DNA from: Heliorestis acidaminivorans
Lineage (GTDB): Bacteria; Bacillota; Desulfitobacteriia; Heliobacteriales; Heliobacteriaceae
Assembly (NCBI RefSeq): GCF_008933955.1
Contig: NZ_WBXO01000005.1
Coordinates: forward strand, 1-64,000
Direction of reading: 5' to 3'
DNA: 64,000 nt
Made by a program: the position numbers and the translations under genes. Of this stretch, positions 44,200 through 52,885 are shown piece by piece. How positions within the stretch are numbered: position 1 is the stretch's first letter; every line of letters starts with the position of its first letter. The notes below the pieces were generated by a model. It searched no databases. It was not told where the DNA came from and worked only from the letters and a program-made list of their open reading frames with translations.

Positions 44200-45021
44200 A
44201 TGAAGCCACGGTCGTCACGATCGCCACGGTCGCCTGGGCAAAGACGGTCACGGTCACGTCGACGAAGCAAGAAAAACAGTATTGATCATCGCTTAAAAAT
44301 ATTAAAAGAGCGCGAAAGTAGGTTAATCAAAACTATCCTTCAGTTAGAGCAAAAAAAAGAAAAAATGAAAGAAGGTAAAAAAGGTAAGAAAACAAATACT
44401 TTTTACGAGAAAAGATTTGACGGGCCTCTCCATGACGAAAGTGATCTAGATCAAATTTTTAGCAATAGCCTCGATGAAGTAGGGACAGAAGGTACAGATG
44501 CGCTCTCTGCCCTATTAGACAAAGAGGCCGATAAAGATAATTCCTCAACAGAGAAAAATCCATTAACAGCATTGAGAGAAATTTTTCCCAAAAACTTTGA
44601 TATACACACAGTAGAGAAAGAAATTCAAGGATTGAAATCAAATGCCCATAAAGTTGAAGGATTATTGAAAGAAGCTGACGAAGCCCTTGATTCTCTTGTC
44701 AAATCGATGGGTTATATGGGTGTCAAACCAAAGCGAGGTAGTTGGGCTTACCGTCGCTGGCGTAAATTACAAAGAGAAGGAGATCGTTCCGGAGATAGCC
44801 AAGGAGGGCTCGACATAGGAGCTCTGCTTAATCTAGCATCCATGTTTGCAGGTTCTGGAAATCCACTAGGAACTGCCGCAGGTGTTACGGCATCACCAGC
44901 AACAGGTGCAGTACCAGCTCTTGGTTTTGTAGGAGACTTAATGAAATCTCCTACTGTACAAAACGTGTTGATGAATGCGGCAACCTCTTTTATGAAAAAA
45001 GGAAAGTTTAAGCTCTTTTAA
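44200..45021 (+). CDS. Basic Ser/Arg-rich protein with hydrophobic C-terminus, unknown
   Basis: 273 residues in three parts: a strongly basic SR-rich head (residues 1-26), a charged helical middle with coiled-coil character (28-65 and 140-170) and a Gly/Ala-rich hydrophobic tail from about 205. The head could bind nucleic acid or anionic polymer; composition recalls spore-coat or morphogenetic proteins, but this is a guess. ATG with GGAGGTG 7 bases upstream. Single-gene unit with a terminator behind it. Confidence 0.7.
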   Translation: MKPRSSRSPRSPGQRRSRSRRRSKKNSIDHRLKILKERESRLIKTILQLEQKKEKMKEGKKGKKTNTFYEKRFDGPLHDESDLDQIFSNSLDEVGTEGTDALSALLDKEADKDNSSTEKNPLTALREIFPKNFDIHTVEKEIQGLKSNAHKVEGLLKEADEALDSLVKSMGYMGVKPKRGSWAYRRWRKLQREGDRSGDSQGGLDIGALLNLASMFAGSGNPLGTAAGVTASPATGAVPALGFVGDLMKSPTVQNVLMNAATSFMKKGKFKLF

Positions 45022-45109
45022 TTATACAAATATCAATAGTGCAAATAGCATCAAATACCATTAAAAAAACAAAGAATATTGACATTAAAAGATAAAAAGT
45101 TAAAGAAAA

Positions 45110-45158
45110 ACCAAAGTGTTAATGTGACATTTGTCACGTACTTTGGTGTTTTTTTTTA
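45110..45158 (+). terminator. Intrinsic terminator
   Basis: accaaagt/actttggt outer stem, gtgac/gtcac inner stem, then about ten T residues. Confidence 0.9.
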
Positions 45159-45244
45159 TTAAAATGCGATTAGAGAGATAAAAGGAGGGAGCGGCAAGAC
45201 CAACTAGGTGAAAGTTATTACATACTCAGGAAGGAGGGGGTAAT

Positions 45245-45706
45245 GTGGAAGTAGGCAGAAAAATACGCATTGCCATCTTAGCTGTTGGCTTGTTTATGCT
45301 GGCCGCTGGTGCAGGAACGGCAACAATGCACTCTGTAACCAGTAGCGCTGCTTTTTGTGCCAGTTGTCATATCATGGATACCTACATGAATTCCTGGGAG
45401 CACTCTTCGCACAGAGAGGTCGCTAGTTGCAATGATTGCCATACAGATCAGCGAAACATTCTGACGAAGACTTGGTCAAAAGCAAAAGCAGGTACTCTCC
45501 ATGGATACGTAAATTACCTTACAGAGCATCCAGATTACTTAGAGCTCTATGATTCGAGTCGAGATATCGTACAAGGTAACTGCATTAGTTGTCACAGTGA
45601 TCTTACTTTCAAGACAAACTTAGACTATCAACCCTCGCAAGGAGGCAACTATTGCTTTGACTGCCACAGCTCTGTACCCCATGACTTTTATCGACCGCGA
45701 TACTGA
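45245..45706 (+). CDS. nrfH: Cytochrome c nitrite reductase small subunit (quinol dehydrogenase)
   Basis: 153 residues: one N-terminal membrane helix (about residues 8-28) and four c-type haem motifs CASCH, CNDCH, CISCH and CFDCH. NrfH oxidises menaquinol and passes electrons to NrfA outside the membrane. GTG 45245 has AAGGAGGGGG before it; an ATG three bases earlier is out of frame and stops at once. Gene order nrfH-nrfA, 27 bases apart. Confidence 0.93.
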   Translation: MEVGRKIRIAILAVGLFMLAAGAGTATMHSVTSSAAFCASCHIMDTYMNSWEHSSHREVASCNDCHTDQRNILTKTWSKAKAGTLHGYVNYLTEHPDYLELYDSSRDIVQGNCISCHSDLTFKTNLDYQPSQGGNYCFDCHSSVPHDFYRPRY

Positions 45707-45733
45707 CCAAAATAAGAAAGGAGAGATTAATGA

Positions 45734-47152
45734 ATGAATAAGAAGAAGTGGCTTCTTGGAATCTGGGCTATCCTGATTATCTTCATGTTTGGCGCTTTTA
45801 TAAGTGGTTGTAATTCACAACCTGCCGCTACTTTTGGCTACATAGAAACAGGATTCGGTCCTAATGAGCACGATATGGAAAAATACGCCCTCCTCTTCCC
45901 CCACCACTATGACTCTTTTATGAAAAATGCAGAAATGAGTGACGAAAACTCAAAGTATGGTGGAAGTATTCTGGACGACCACTTAGAGAAGTATCCTTAC
46001 ATGAAGACCCTTTTTGCAGGCATGCCTTTTTCTCTTGAATACAATGAAGATCGCGGGCACGTCTATTCCATGATCGATCTTGTTGAGATCAAGAGGGTAA
46101 CTAGCCTACCTGGTGGAAAACAACAGATGGGCTCTTGTCTCACTTGTAAAACTGTAGAAGCTTTTGATCTGCAAGTAGAAATGGGCTTAGATTATTACTC
46201 AACTCCTCTTCCTGAGCTGTTACCTGATGTTGTACACGGTTTTAGCTGTTCTGTTTGTCACGATCCACAAACTATGAAGCTTAGTGTAGGTCAACAACCT
46301 TTTATCGATGCTATGAATCGTATTGGTACAGATGTCACTAAAGCTACACAACAGGAAATGCGTACTTATGTGTGTGCACAATGTCACGTTGAATACTACT
46401 TCAACCCAGCTCGTCAAGGCGAAGTAACTTTCCCTTGGGATAAAGGCTTTGATGCGGCTGACATGGAGCAGTATTATAACGAGATCGCAGGACCTCTTTA
46501 CGGCTTTAATCAAGATTGGGTTCATCCAGATACGGGTACACCATTATTAAAAGCACAGCACCCTGAGTTTGAAATGTACCAAGGTTCAATTCACCAGATT
46601 AACGGTGTTTCTTGTGCTGATTGTCACATGCCTTACGTCAAGCAAGGTAATACAAAGATCTCCAGTCACTGGATGACTTCACCGATGAAGCATATGGAAC
46701 AGTCTTGTACGGTTTGTCACCGTCAGAATGTAGATGAACTTCGTGACTATGTCTATTCAACGCAAGACACTGTATTTGTTAATCTAAAGAAAGCTGGCTC
46801 TTATAACGAGCAAGCGATCAACACAATTGCTAAAGCTATTGAGCTAGGAGCTACTGATGAAGCACTTGCCCAAGCACGTGCCTTACATCGTCAATCACAG
46901 TGGCGCTGGGATTACGTAGCTGCTGAAAACTCTATGGGCTTCCATAACACTTCTAAAGCTTTAAGTACTCTTGCTGAATCAATTGAGTTAGCTCAACAAG
47001 CTACCATGGCGGCGGCTCGTGCTGGCAACTTCCATGACATTCCTGAACTGAAGCCTTATGGTGATTATGTTTATGAAAGATTTGAAGTAAGCGGCTGGTC
47101 AAAAGATCGTGCCCGCACTCAAGCACCGACATCGATGGATTGGCACCACTAG
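45734..47152 (+). CDS. nrfA: Cytochrome c nitrite reductase catalytic subunit (ammonia-forming)
   Basis: 472 residues. The active-site haem motif is CLTCK (residues 135-139), with Lys as the iron ligand; four CxxCH motifs follow (CSVCH, CAQCH, CADCH, CTVCH). It reduces nitrite to ammonium with six electrons on the outer face. The N-terminus ends FISGC, so it is probably a lipoprotein anchored in the cytoplasmic membrane, as expected for a cell without a periplasm. ATG with AAAGGAGAG 7 bases upstream. Terminator follows. Confidence 0.95.
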   Translation: MNKKKWLLGIWAILIIFMFGAFISGCNSQPAATFGYIETGFGPNEHDMEKYALLFPHHYDSFMKNAEMSDENSKYGGSILDDHLEKYPYMKTLFAGMPFSLEYNEDRGHVYSMIDLVEIKRVTSLPGGKQQMGSCLTCKTVEAFDLQVEMGLDYYSTPLPELLPDVVHGFSCSVCHDPQTMKLSVGQQPFIDAMNRIGTDVTKATQQEMRTYVCAQCHVEYYFNPARQGEVTFPWDKGFDAADMEQYYNEIAGPLYGFNQDWVHPDTGTPLLKAQHPEFEMYQGSIHQINGVSCADCHMPYVKQGNTKISSHWMTSPMKHMEQSCTVCHRQNVDELRDYVYSTQDTVFVNLKKAGSYNEQAINTIAKAIELGATDEALAQARALHRQSQWRWDYVAAENSMGFHNTSKALSTLAESIELAQQATMAAARAGNFHDIPELKPYGDYVYERFEVSGWSKDRARTQAPTSMDWHH

Positions 47153-47220
47153 GATATTAATAGCATATTAATTACTTTCTTTTTATCTGTGGTGGTTAAC
47201 TCTAGAACAAGACTAGTTAA

Positions 47221-47265
47221 AAAGTAGAGACGATGTGCCTTACTGCACAACGTCTCTACTTTTTT
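47221..47265 (+). terminator. Intrinsic terminator of nrfHA
   Basis: agtagagacg/cgtctctact with inner tgtgc/gcaca and a T-run. Confidence 0.9.
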
Positions 47266-47327
47266 ATATTTATGCTTTTTTCTAAACTAAATTTTTCACA
47301 ATACTTTAAGTTCCTTACACAATCTTT

Positions 47328-47615
47328 TTAATACTCTTTAAGCGGTATTGCTAGGGTACGTTTTGCTTTACAACGGGAGCAGAGGAGGAGATGAAGGCAT
47401 TGCACTTCTTCGTCAATTGTCATCCCTAATTGATCATCACGATCATAAGGACTGTAAGGTTGTGCAAAATCTTCTAGTCGTCCTTGATCTACCATTAATA
47501 AGGAACATTGTTGACAGGGTATGGATATACGAGTAAGGCCATTGCAGGCGGGACAAAGCTTTTCCATAACTATCGCCTGTCCTTTCCATTTCAGGCTAAC
47601 TTCTTTATAGGTCAC
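47328..47615 (-). CDS. Zinc-ribbon-like protein coupled to ABC genes
   Basis: 95 residues with four cysteine pairs that could bind zinc: CPAC, CQQC, the single Cys in VQCLHL and CSRC. It overlaps the end of the permease gene by 4 bases (GTGA), so the first GTG is used; ATG 47567 would give a shorter protein starting EKLCPAC. It may be a regulator or an accessory of the transporter; no known family is recognised. Confidence 0.65.
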   Translation of the reverse strand: MTYKEVSLKWKGQAIVMEKLCPACNGLTRISIPCQQCSLLMVDQGRLEDFAQPYSPYDRDDQLGMTIDEEVQCLHLLLCSRCKAKRTLAIPLKEY

Positions 47616-48814
47616 TCATAGCGAAGTGCTGTAATCGGATCTAATTGCGAGGCTTTACGTGCTGGATAGAGTCCGAAGATAAGACCTATACCAGAAGCAC
47701 CGAGAATGCCAAGCAAAAAAGCAGAAGCTGGAAGGTTAGATAAAAGTCCTTCTAAAGGCCAGTTGGCCCAATAAGCCAAACCGTGTATGGCGAGCAAGGA
47801 GAATAATGAACCAATGAGACCGCCTAAAGCGCCTAGTAAAAGGGCTTCAATAAGAAACTGCATCATAATCTGTCTAGGTGTTGCTCCAAGAGCACGACGA
47901 ATGCCTATCTCACGAGTTCGTTCTTGCACAGATACTAGCATAATATTCATAATGCCAATGCCCCCAACGAGCAAGGATATACCAGCAATAGCAGTAAGAA
48001 AAGAAGTTAAAGTACCTAAAATGCTTTCGCTAACTTTGATAATATCTTTTTGAGAAAAAACTTGGATCTCTCGCTCCGTTTGTACCCGACTGAGCACGGC
48101 TTTGATACGCTCCTGCAAAGCATCGATCATATTGGGGTTCTCAGCTCGTACAAAAATAATTCCTACGTTGCGAATACCGGAGATATCTTGTACGGCAGTA
48201 ACTGGTGCTACGATAATATTATCGCGATCGTGACCAAAAGAATGACCTTTTTCTTCTAAAGTTCCAATAACACGAAAGGTCGCTCCGTTAATGCGCACTG
48301 TACGTCCTAGAGGGTCTGTTGCACCGAAGAGTTTTTGACGGACTGAAGAACCTAATAGAACTACACGAGAACGAGCTGTAATTTCTCCACTATGAAAAGA
48401 GCGACCTTCAGCTAATTCGTAGCCTTGTATAGATAGAAAAGTATCGCTATCACCGTAAAGGGTAATACCTGCCCGTGCTGAAGCTGTCTCTGCTCTTGCT
48501 GGCACTGTTAGACTAGGACTAACTACATCAATGTGAGGTAAGTTTTTTAGTTTCTCAGCATCTCGCATTGTTAGGTTTGATCTCATCATACCAGGACCAA
48601 AAGCGCCATCTTCACGAGCAGGCATAACCATTAGCAAACCAGCACCTAACTCAGAGATCTGTCCTGTTACTTCTTTGCGTACAGTATGACCAAGTGAGAT
48701 AAGTGTGACGATGGCAAATACACCGATAACTACGCCTAGTACTGTCAGAGTGGAGCGAAGACGATGAGCCCATAATCCTTCAAGAGCTAATAATATCATC
48801 TCATAAGTCTTCAT
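47612..48814 (-). CDS. MacB-type ABC transporter permease
   Basis: 400 residues: N-terminal membrane helix with GLWAHRLRSTLTVLGVVIGV, a large extracytoplasmic MacB core domain (about 45-265), and three C-terminal helices around GIMNIMLVSVQERTREIGI. Such mechanotransmission permeases drive export of peptides, lipoproteins or antibiotics without moving them through the membrane. Overlaps the ATPase gene by 4 bases (ATGA). Confidence 0.9.
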   Translation of the reverse strand: MKTYEMILLALEGLWAHRLRSTLTVLGVVIGVFAIVTLISLGHTVRKEVTGQISELGAGLLMVMPAREDGAFGPGMMRSNLTMRDAEKLKNLPHIDVVSPSLTVPARAETASARAGITLYGDSDTFLSIQGYELAEGRSFHSGEITARSRVVLLGSSVRQKLFGATDPLGRTVRINGATFRVIGTLEEKGHSFGHDRDNIIVAPVTAVQDISGIRNVGIIFVRAENPNMIDALQERIKAVLSRVQTEREIQVFSQKDIIKVSESILGTLTSFLTAIAGISLLVGGIGIMNIMLVSVQERTREIGIRRALGATPRQIMMQFLIEALLLGALGGLIGSLFSLLAIHGLAYWANWPLEGLLSNLPASAFLLGILGASGIGLIFGLYPARKASQLDPITALRYE

Positions 48815-49560
48815 AAGCTGTGCAACCTTTGCTGTTCTTGTGAAGTTCTACTTTCTATCTTGGGAATTACAACAACAGATTCTTCAGGCGCAACAATAGA
48901 GCCATCTTGAATAGTAACTATACGATCGGCCCATTTAGCTACATCAAGGTCATGGGTGACCATCAAGATGGTCTTGCCTTCCTCAAGTAGCTCTCGGAAG
49001 AGATGCAAAATTTCTCTGCCTGTTCGTTGATCGAGATTGCCTGTAGGTTCATCAGCTAATATGACAGAAGGTTGATTAGCTAGAGCTCGGGCTATTCCAA
49101 CGCGCTGTCTTTCTCCACCTGATAGTTCTATAGGCCGATGATGCAAACGATGGGACAATCCAACTCGCTCCAAAAGTTCTCTAGCTCTTCTTTTTCTTTC
49201 TACAGGTGCAAGACCTCCATATAGCATAGGGATTTCTACATTGCGCTGGGCACTAAAGCGAGGAAGAAGATTAAAAGATTGAAAAACAAAGCCCATCTTC
49301 TGATTGCGAAGCTGACAACGTTCTTCTTCTAATAGGTTACCTGCCTCATGTCCTAGTAGTTGATAAGAACCACTAGAAGGACGATCCATCAAACCGATAA
49401 TGTTCATTAAAGTACTTTTGCCGCTTCCCGAAGGACCCATAATAGCTAGAAATTCACCAGTATGAACAGACAAATTTATATTACGTAATATTGATAATCT
49501 GTTACCGCTAAACTTGAAAGACTTTTGCAAATCTATAATATCGATAATTTTTTGCACCAT
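48811..49560 (-). CDS. ABC transporter ATP-binding protein (MacB/LolD type)
   Basis: 249 residues with Walker A GPSGSGKS, Q-loop FQSFNLLPRF, signature LSGGERQRVGIARAL, Walker B VILADEPTGNLD and the H-loop MVTHDL. The family pairs with FtsX/MacB permeases, here the next gene. ATG with AGGA 9-10 bases upstream. Confidence 0.93.
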   Translation of the reverse strand: MVQKIIDIIDLQKSFKFSGNRLSILRNINLSVHTGEFLAIMGPSGSGKSTLMNIIGLMDRPSSGSYQLLGHEAGNLLEEERCQLRNQKMGFVFQSFNLLPRFSAQRNVEIPMLYGGLAPVERKRRARELLERVGLSHRLHHRPIELSGGERQRVGIARALANQPSVILADEPTGNLDQRTGREILHLFRELLEEGKTILMVTHDLDVAKWADRIVTIQDGSIVAPEESVVVIPKIESRTSQEQQRLHSL

Positions 49561-49564
49561 AGAG

Positions 49565-50443
49565 CTAAGTCCTCGCCGGAGCAGAGCTTTTTACTTTTAC
49601 ACTTTGCCCCGTAGTAATAGAAAGTCCACTAGGGATAATTACTTCATCGCCTACTTCTAAGCCTTCGAGAACTTGGGCATAAAAGTCGTCTCGAATACCA
49701 AGCTTAACATCTACAACAGTAGCTCGACCGTCACGAAGCACGTAAACTTTGGCAACTCCCCGCTCTTCCCAGATGGAATCTACTGAAATACGTAAATCTT
49801 GCACTTCTTCAAGTAATATTTTTCCATCAGCAGTCATGCCTGCATAGACCTTAACATCATCAGGTACAGAAATAGTTACTTGAAAACCGCGATTGCCATC
49901 TAAATCTCGACGAGCCATCTTGGAAAGACTAAGCACTTCGCCAGAGAAGACTTGTCCTGGATAACCGGTAAAGGACCACTGAACAGGCATCCCTGGCTCA
50001 ACAAGCAAAACTTCAGACTCATCTACTAGCGCATGTACAATAAGGTCTTCCATATCACTAATCTGGCCAAGCGGAACACCGAGAGGAACCCAGACACCAC
50101 TATGGGCCATTTTTTCTGTCAATTTGCCATCCATAGGGCTAAGTACATCAAAGTCACCAAGGCGCGCAATAGGTTGATCTTGCTTGACCGGATCACCTTC
50201 TTGCACTAGCCACTCCAGAAGACCGGGGCGAGGTGTATAGAGACTAATTTCTTTTTGCGGTCGTACTTCTCCACTTATCCAAAGCTCTTGCCAGACAGAA
50301 CCGTGATCTGCAGAGATAGTTTCAACTTCCGTTGGTTTAGGTACCAAAAAAGAAAGCACTAGAAAAGTAGATGAGATTAGAAGAAGTAAAGCAAAAAGAC
50401 CAGAAAATAATTTTTTTTGTGACAAATGACCTTTTTGGGCCAA
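49565..50443 (-). CDS. HlyD/MacA-family membrane fusion protein
   Basis: 292 residues: one N-terminal membrane anchor (about residues 12-32), a lipoyl-like hairpin domain (PGLLEWLVQEGDPVKQDQPI) and a beta-barrel region ending GEVIIP-type. Shorter than Gram-negative MacA because the coiled-coil hairpin is nearly missing. First gene of a four-gene minus-strand operon (adaptor, ATPase, permease, zinc-ribbon protein). TTG start; GGGGG about 12 bases upstream. Confidence 0.85.
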   Translation of the reverse strand: MAQKGHLSQKKLFSGLFALLLLISSTFLVLSFLVPKPTEVETISADHGSVWQELWISGEVRPQKEISLYTPRPGLLEWLVQEGDPVKQDQPIARLGDFDVLSPMDGKLTEKMAHSGVWVPLGVPLGQISDMEDLIVHALVDESEVLLVEPGMPVQWSFTGYPGQVFSGEVLSLSKMARRDLDGNRGFQVTISVPDDVKVYAGMTADGKILLEEVQDLRISVDSIWEERGVAKVYVLRDGRATVVDVKLGIRDDFYAQVLEGLEVGDEVIIPSGLSITTGQSVKVKSSAPART

Positions 50444-50502
50444 AGCCCAGACCCCCTTTTTTCACATTAAATAAATAGACAAGGTGATGGATAAATAAAG
50501 AA

Positions 50503-50541
50503 ATACCAGACAATTCTGTAACAAACAGAACTATCTGGTAT
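50503..50541 (-). terminator. Terminator of the MidA-family gene
   Basis: ataccaga/tctggtat with inner ctgt/acag, T-rich on the minus strand. It separates the methyltransferase gene from the ABC operon downstream. Confidence 0.65.
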
Positions 50542-50569
50542 CTTGTCCTTTTAGACCTTTTTTTATCAA

Positions 50570-51748
50570 CTATGATCTAGACTTTCCACTTTGCTCCCTT
50601 AATCCAAGAAGATGGAGAGCTTTGAGCCCTTTGGATTGAATCATAATACGGAAGGTTTCCCCCATTCCTAAGGGTTGAATTAATTTCTTAAGTTGCTGTT
50701 GCCGACGAAAATCTGCTACAGTCATTGTTGCTTTAGGCTTTATTTCTTCGGGGTCAAGCAAGCTAATAAGAAACCACATCTGATTGGTCAAGCCAAGAGT
50801 CTGCCAAAGTCTTTCTTCACCAAGAGTTGACAAAGCAGTAAAATCAATATGGGTAGTAAGATCTTTCAAGCCTATGTGGGTGAAAGGGTCATTATTAGCC
50901 TGATGGCGATAATAAGTCATTAAAGTACCTTCAAAACGAGATGGATGATAAAGCACTTCTGCTGGATGGCCATAGTCAATGGTAAGTACAAAGCCACGTT
51001 GAAGATGATCATCTATAAAAGAAACCCAATCTTCCATGGTAGGATTGATCTCAATAATTTGACCTTCTTCAAGAGTAATATGGCGTTGCCAGATGTGCTT
51101 ATCTGCCCAGTCTGTTACAACAGTTGTGGAGATTGGACCGCTTTGCCAAGCAAAATTATCATCATGCAAGGCTACATAAAGCTCTTGTAGCTTTCCATCT
51201 TTATAGACCAAGCGGTGAACAGGAAGAGCATCAAAAAACTCATTACTAAGAACTAAGCCTTGAAGTTTGTTAGGCAACTGCTCCGCGGTGATCCATCCAT
51301 AAGTTCCTCTTTCCATTCCTGCTGGATCTTCGTAAGAAGAGTATGTGGAAAGCTCAGATAAGAGTGCCTTCTGTTCTAGACGTCTTTGTGGGCTTACTTC
51401 AATTAAGTGATAGATTAAATGGTTTGACAAGTCCGTAGAGGCTAGTGCTGTTAAAATACTATGAGCCATAAGGCCACGACCTGGCCCTAATTCTATAATG
51501 GAAAAAGGAGTAGGGCAGTCGAGGTGGCGCCACATTTCCTCAATCTGACGTGCTAGCAATTGGCCAAAAAGAGGACTAACTTCCGGTGAAGTAATAAAGT
51601 CTCCTTCTGGGCCTAGAGGACTTCTTTCTGCTGTATAGTAACCGTAGTCAGGGTGATATAAAGTCAGTTCCATAAAATCTCGGAAAGTCATAGAACCTTC
51701 TGTTGTTATGATGTTTTTAAGATGTTGTTGAAGCTCAAGATGACGCAT
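50570..51748 (-). CDS. SAM-dependent methyltransferase, MidA/NDUFAF7 family
   Basis: The fold begins about MTFRDFMELTLYHPDYGYYT, followed by GDFITSPEVSPLFGQLLARQ and the SAM-binding ELGPGRGLMA, then VLSNEFFDALPVH, all signatures of the MidA/NDUFAF7 family (arginine methyltransferase for complex I assembly in eukaryotes; bacterial roles unknown). I use ATG 51748, close to the usual N-terminus. The frame continues 61 codons upstream to GTG 51931, but that start has no ribosome binding site; GGGAGG before ATG 51748 is 15 bases away, also not ideal. Confidence 0.8.
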   Translation of the reverse strand: MRHLELQQHLKNIITTEGSMTFRDFMELTLYHPDYGYYTAERSPLGPEGDFITSPEVSPLFGQLLARQIEEMWRHLDCPTPFSIIELGPGRGLMAHSILTALASTDLSNHLIYHLIEVSPQRRLEQKALLSELSTYSSYEDPAGMERGTYGWITAEQLPNKLQGLVLSNEFFDALPVHRLVYKDGKLQELYVALHDDNFAWQSGPISTTVVTDWADKHIWQRHITLEEGQIIEINPTMEDWVSFIDDHLQRGFVLTIDYGHPAEVLYHPSRFEGTLMTYYRHQANNDPFTHIGLKDLTTHIDFTALSTLGEERLWQTLGLTNQMWFLISLLDPEEIKPKATMTVADFRRQQQLKKLIQPLGMGETFRIMIQSKGLKALHLLGLREQSGKSRS

Positions 51749-51997
51749 TTCTTGATTAGTTGCCTCCCTAGCTATATTCTGAGCCCAATCATAACATTGA
51801 TGAGATAGCTTGTCCAAGCTTTCTGGTCTTCGAAACCCTTTAGTAGGTGCTATCTTAATAGGAGATCTAGCTATGGCCAATGGCTGAAAGAATTTATGAA
51901 TTAGAGGATAAGCATAAATGATACTTTTCACATTACTGATAGCTTGGCAAACTTTACAAGCCTTGTTATGATGAAAGAGAGAAAGGAGTGATTATGA

Positions 51998-52153
51998 ATG
52001 AAGTATAGTTGTCTCCTCTGTGGGTATATTTACGATCCTGCTCAGGGTGATCCTGAGAACGGTGTCTCTGCTGGCACAGCTTGGGAAGAGGTACCTGCTG
52101 ACTGGGTTTGCCCCTTGTGCTCCGCTGGTAAAGATGAATTTGAAGCTGTATAA
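51998..52153 (+). CDS. Rubredoxin
   Basis: 51 residues: [20 protein letters not shown] and [13 protein letters not shown] give the two CxxC iron-binding pairs (CLLC, CPLC) and the usual aromatic core. Rubredoxin passes single electrons, typically to rubrerythrin or flavodiiron proteins in oxidative defence; a ferritin-like gene follows. ATG 51998 follows GAAAGGAGTG by 8 bases. Terminator directly behind. Confidence 0.93.
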   Translation: MKYSCLLCGYIYDPAQGDPENGVSAGTAWEEVPADWVCPLCSAGKDEFEAV

Positions 52154-52157
52154 AAGC

Positions 52158-52197
52158 AAAAAAACTGTCCACAACTACATGTGGGCAGTTTTTTTGC
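52158..52197 (+). terminator. Intrinsic terminator of the rubredoxin gene
   Basis: aaaaaactgtccaca/tgtgggcagttttttt, T-run on the plus strand. Confidence 0.9.
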
Positions 52198-52237
52198 TTT
52201 TTTTGCTTAAATAATGAAAAAAGTGTGAAACTAGCTG

Positions 52238-52266
52238 TTGACAAGAAAAAGAAGATTTACTATACT
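52238..52266 (+). promoter_or_regulatory. Near-consensus SigA promoter with overlapping inverted repeat
   Basis: TTGACA, exactly 17 bases, TATACT. An inverted repeat tacgaatcgta (52266-52276) starts on the last base of the -10, and tttac/gtaaa (52256-52260, 52274-52278) brackets the -10: a likely operator for a repressor of the ferritin-like gene. Confidence 0.8.
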
Positions 52267-52318
52267 ACGAATCGTAAACAGTAACAATAATAATTACTAT
52301 TAACGGAGGATGAGATTT

Positions 52319-52741
52319 ATGGAATTTGTTAATGAAGTTCAATTAGGTGTTACTAAAGGAACAGCAGTAGAAGATGAAGTTACGGCTAATTTCCGTGGCG
52401 AGACCACAGAAACAGGTCTTTACCTAGCAATGGCACGTCAAGCACAGCGTCAAGGCTACCCTGAAGTAGCTGAAGTACTTAAGCGAATTGCCTGGGAAGA
52501 AGCAGAGCACGCGGCCCATTTTGCTGAATTAAATGGCATGATTTCTTCCTGCACCAAAGAAAATCTTGAGAAAATGCTAGCTGGTGAGATTGGTGCTAAC
52601 AAAGGCAAAAAAATGGCCGCTACCAAAGCCAAAGAGAACAATATCGATGCGGCTCATGATTACTTTGACGAGTCCTCGAAGGATGAAGCTCGACATGCTC
52701 AGATGTTGAAAGGTATGCTGGATCGATACTTTGCAAAATAA
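52319..52741 (+). CDS. Ferritin-like/rubrerythrin-type diiron protein
   Basis: 140 residues with Glu in [18 protein letters not shown], a later ESSKDEARH, placed as in rubrerythrin helical bundles; no rubredoxin domain. It probably reduces peroxide using electrons from the neighbouring rubredoxin (inference). ATG 52319 is preferred to ATG 52310 because GGAGG is 10 bases away from the former but only one base from the latter. Confidence 0.87.
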   Translation: MEFVNEVQLGVTKGTAVEDEVTANFRGETTETGLYLAMARQAQRQGYPEVAEVLKRIAWEEAEHAAHFAELNGMISSCTKENLEKMLAGEIGANKGKKMAATKAKENNIDAAHDYFDESSKDEARHAQMLKGMLDRYFAK

Positions 52742-52885
52742 TGAAAAGTTCTTCAAGGCAGAGTGCTAATACTCTGCCTTTTTCTTGTTATAATAAGCAA
52801 CAGTAGTTCTAGCCCATTTTACAGCGGTTTGCTAAGTAAGCTATTACACAACAGATCTTGCTTAAAAAAGGAGTGGCATCTTTTA

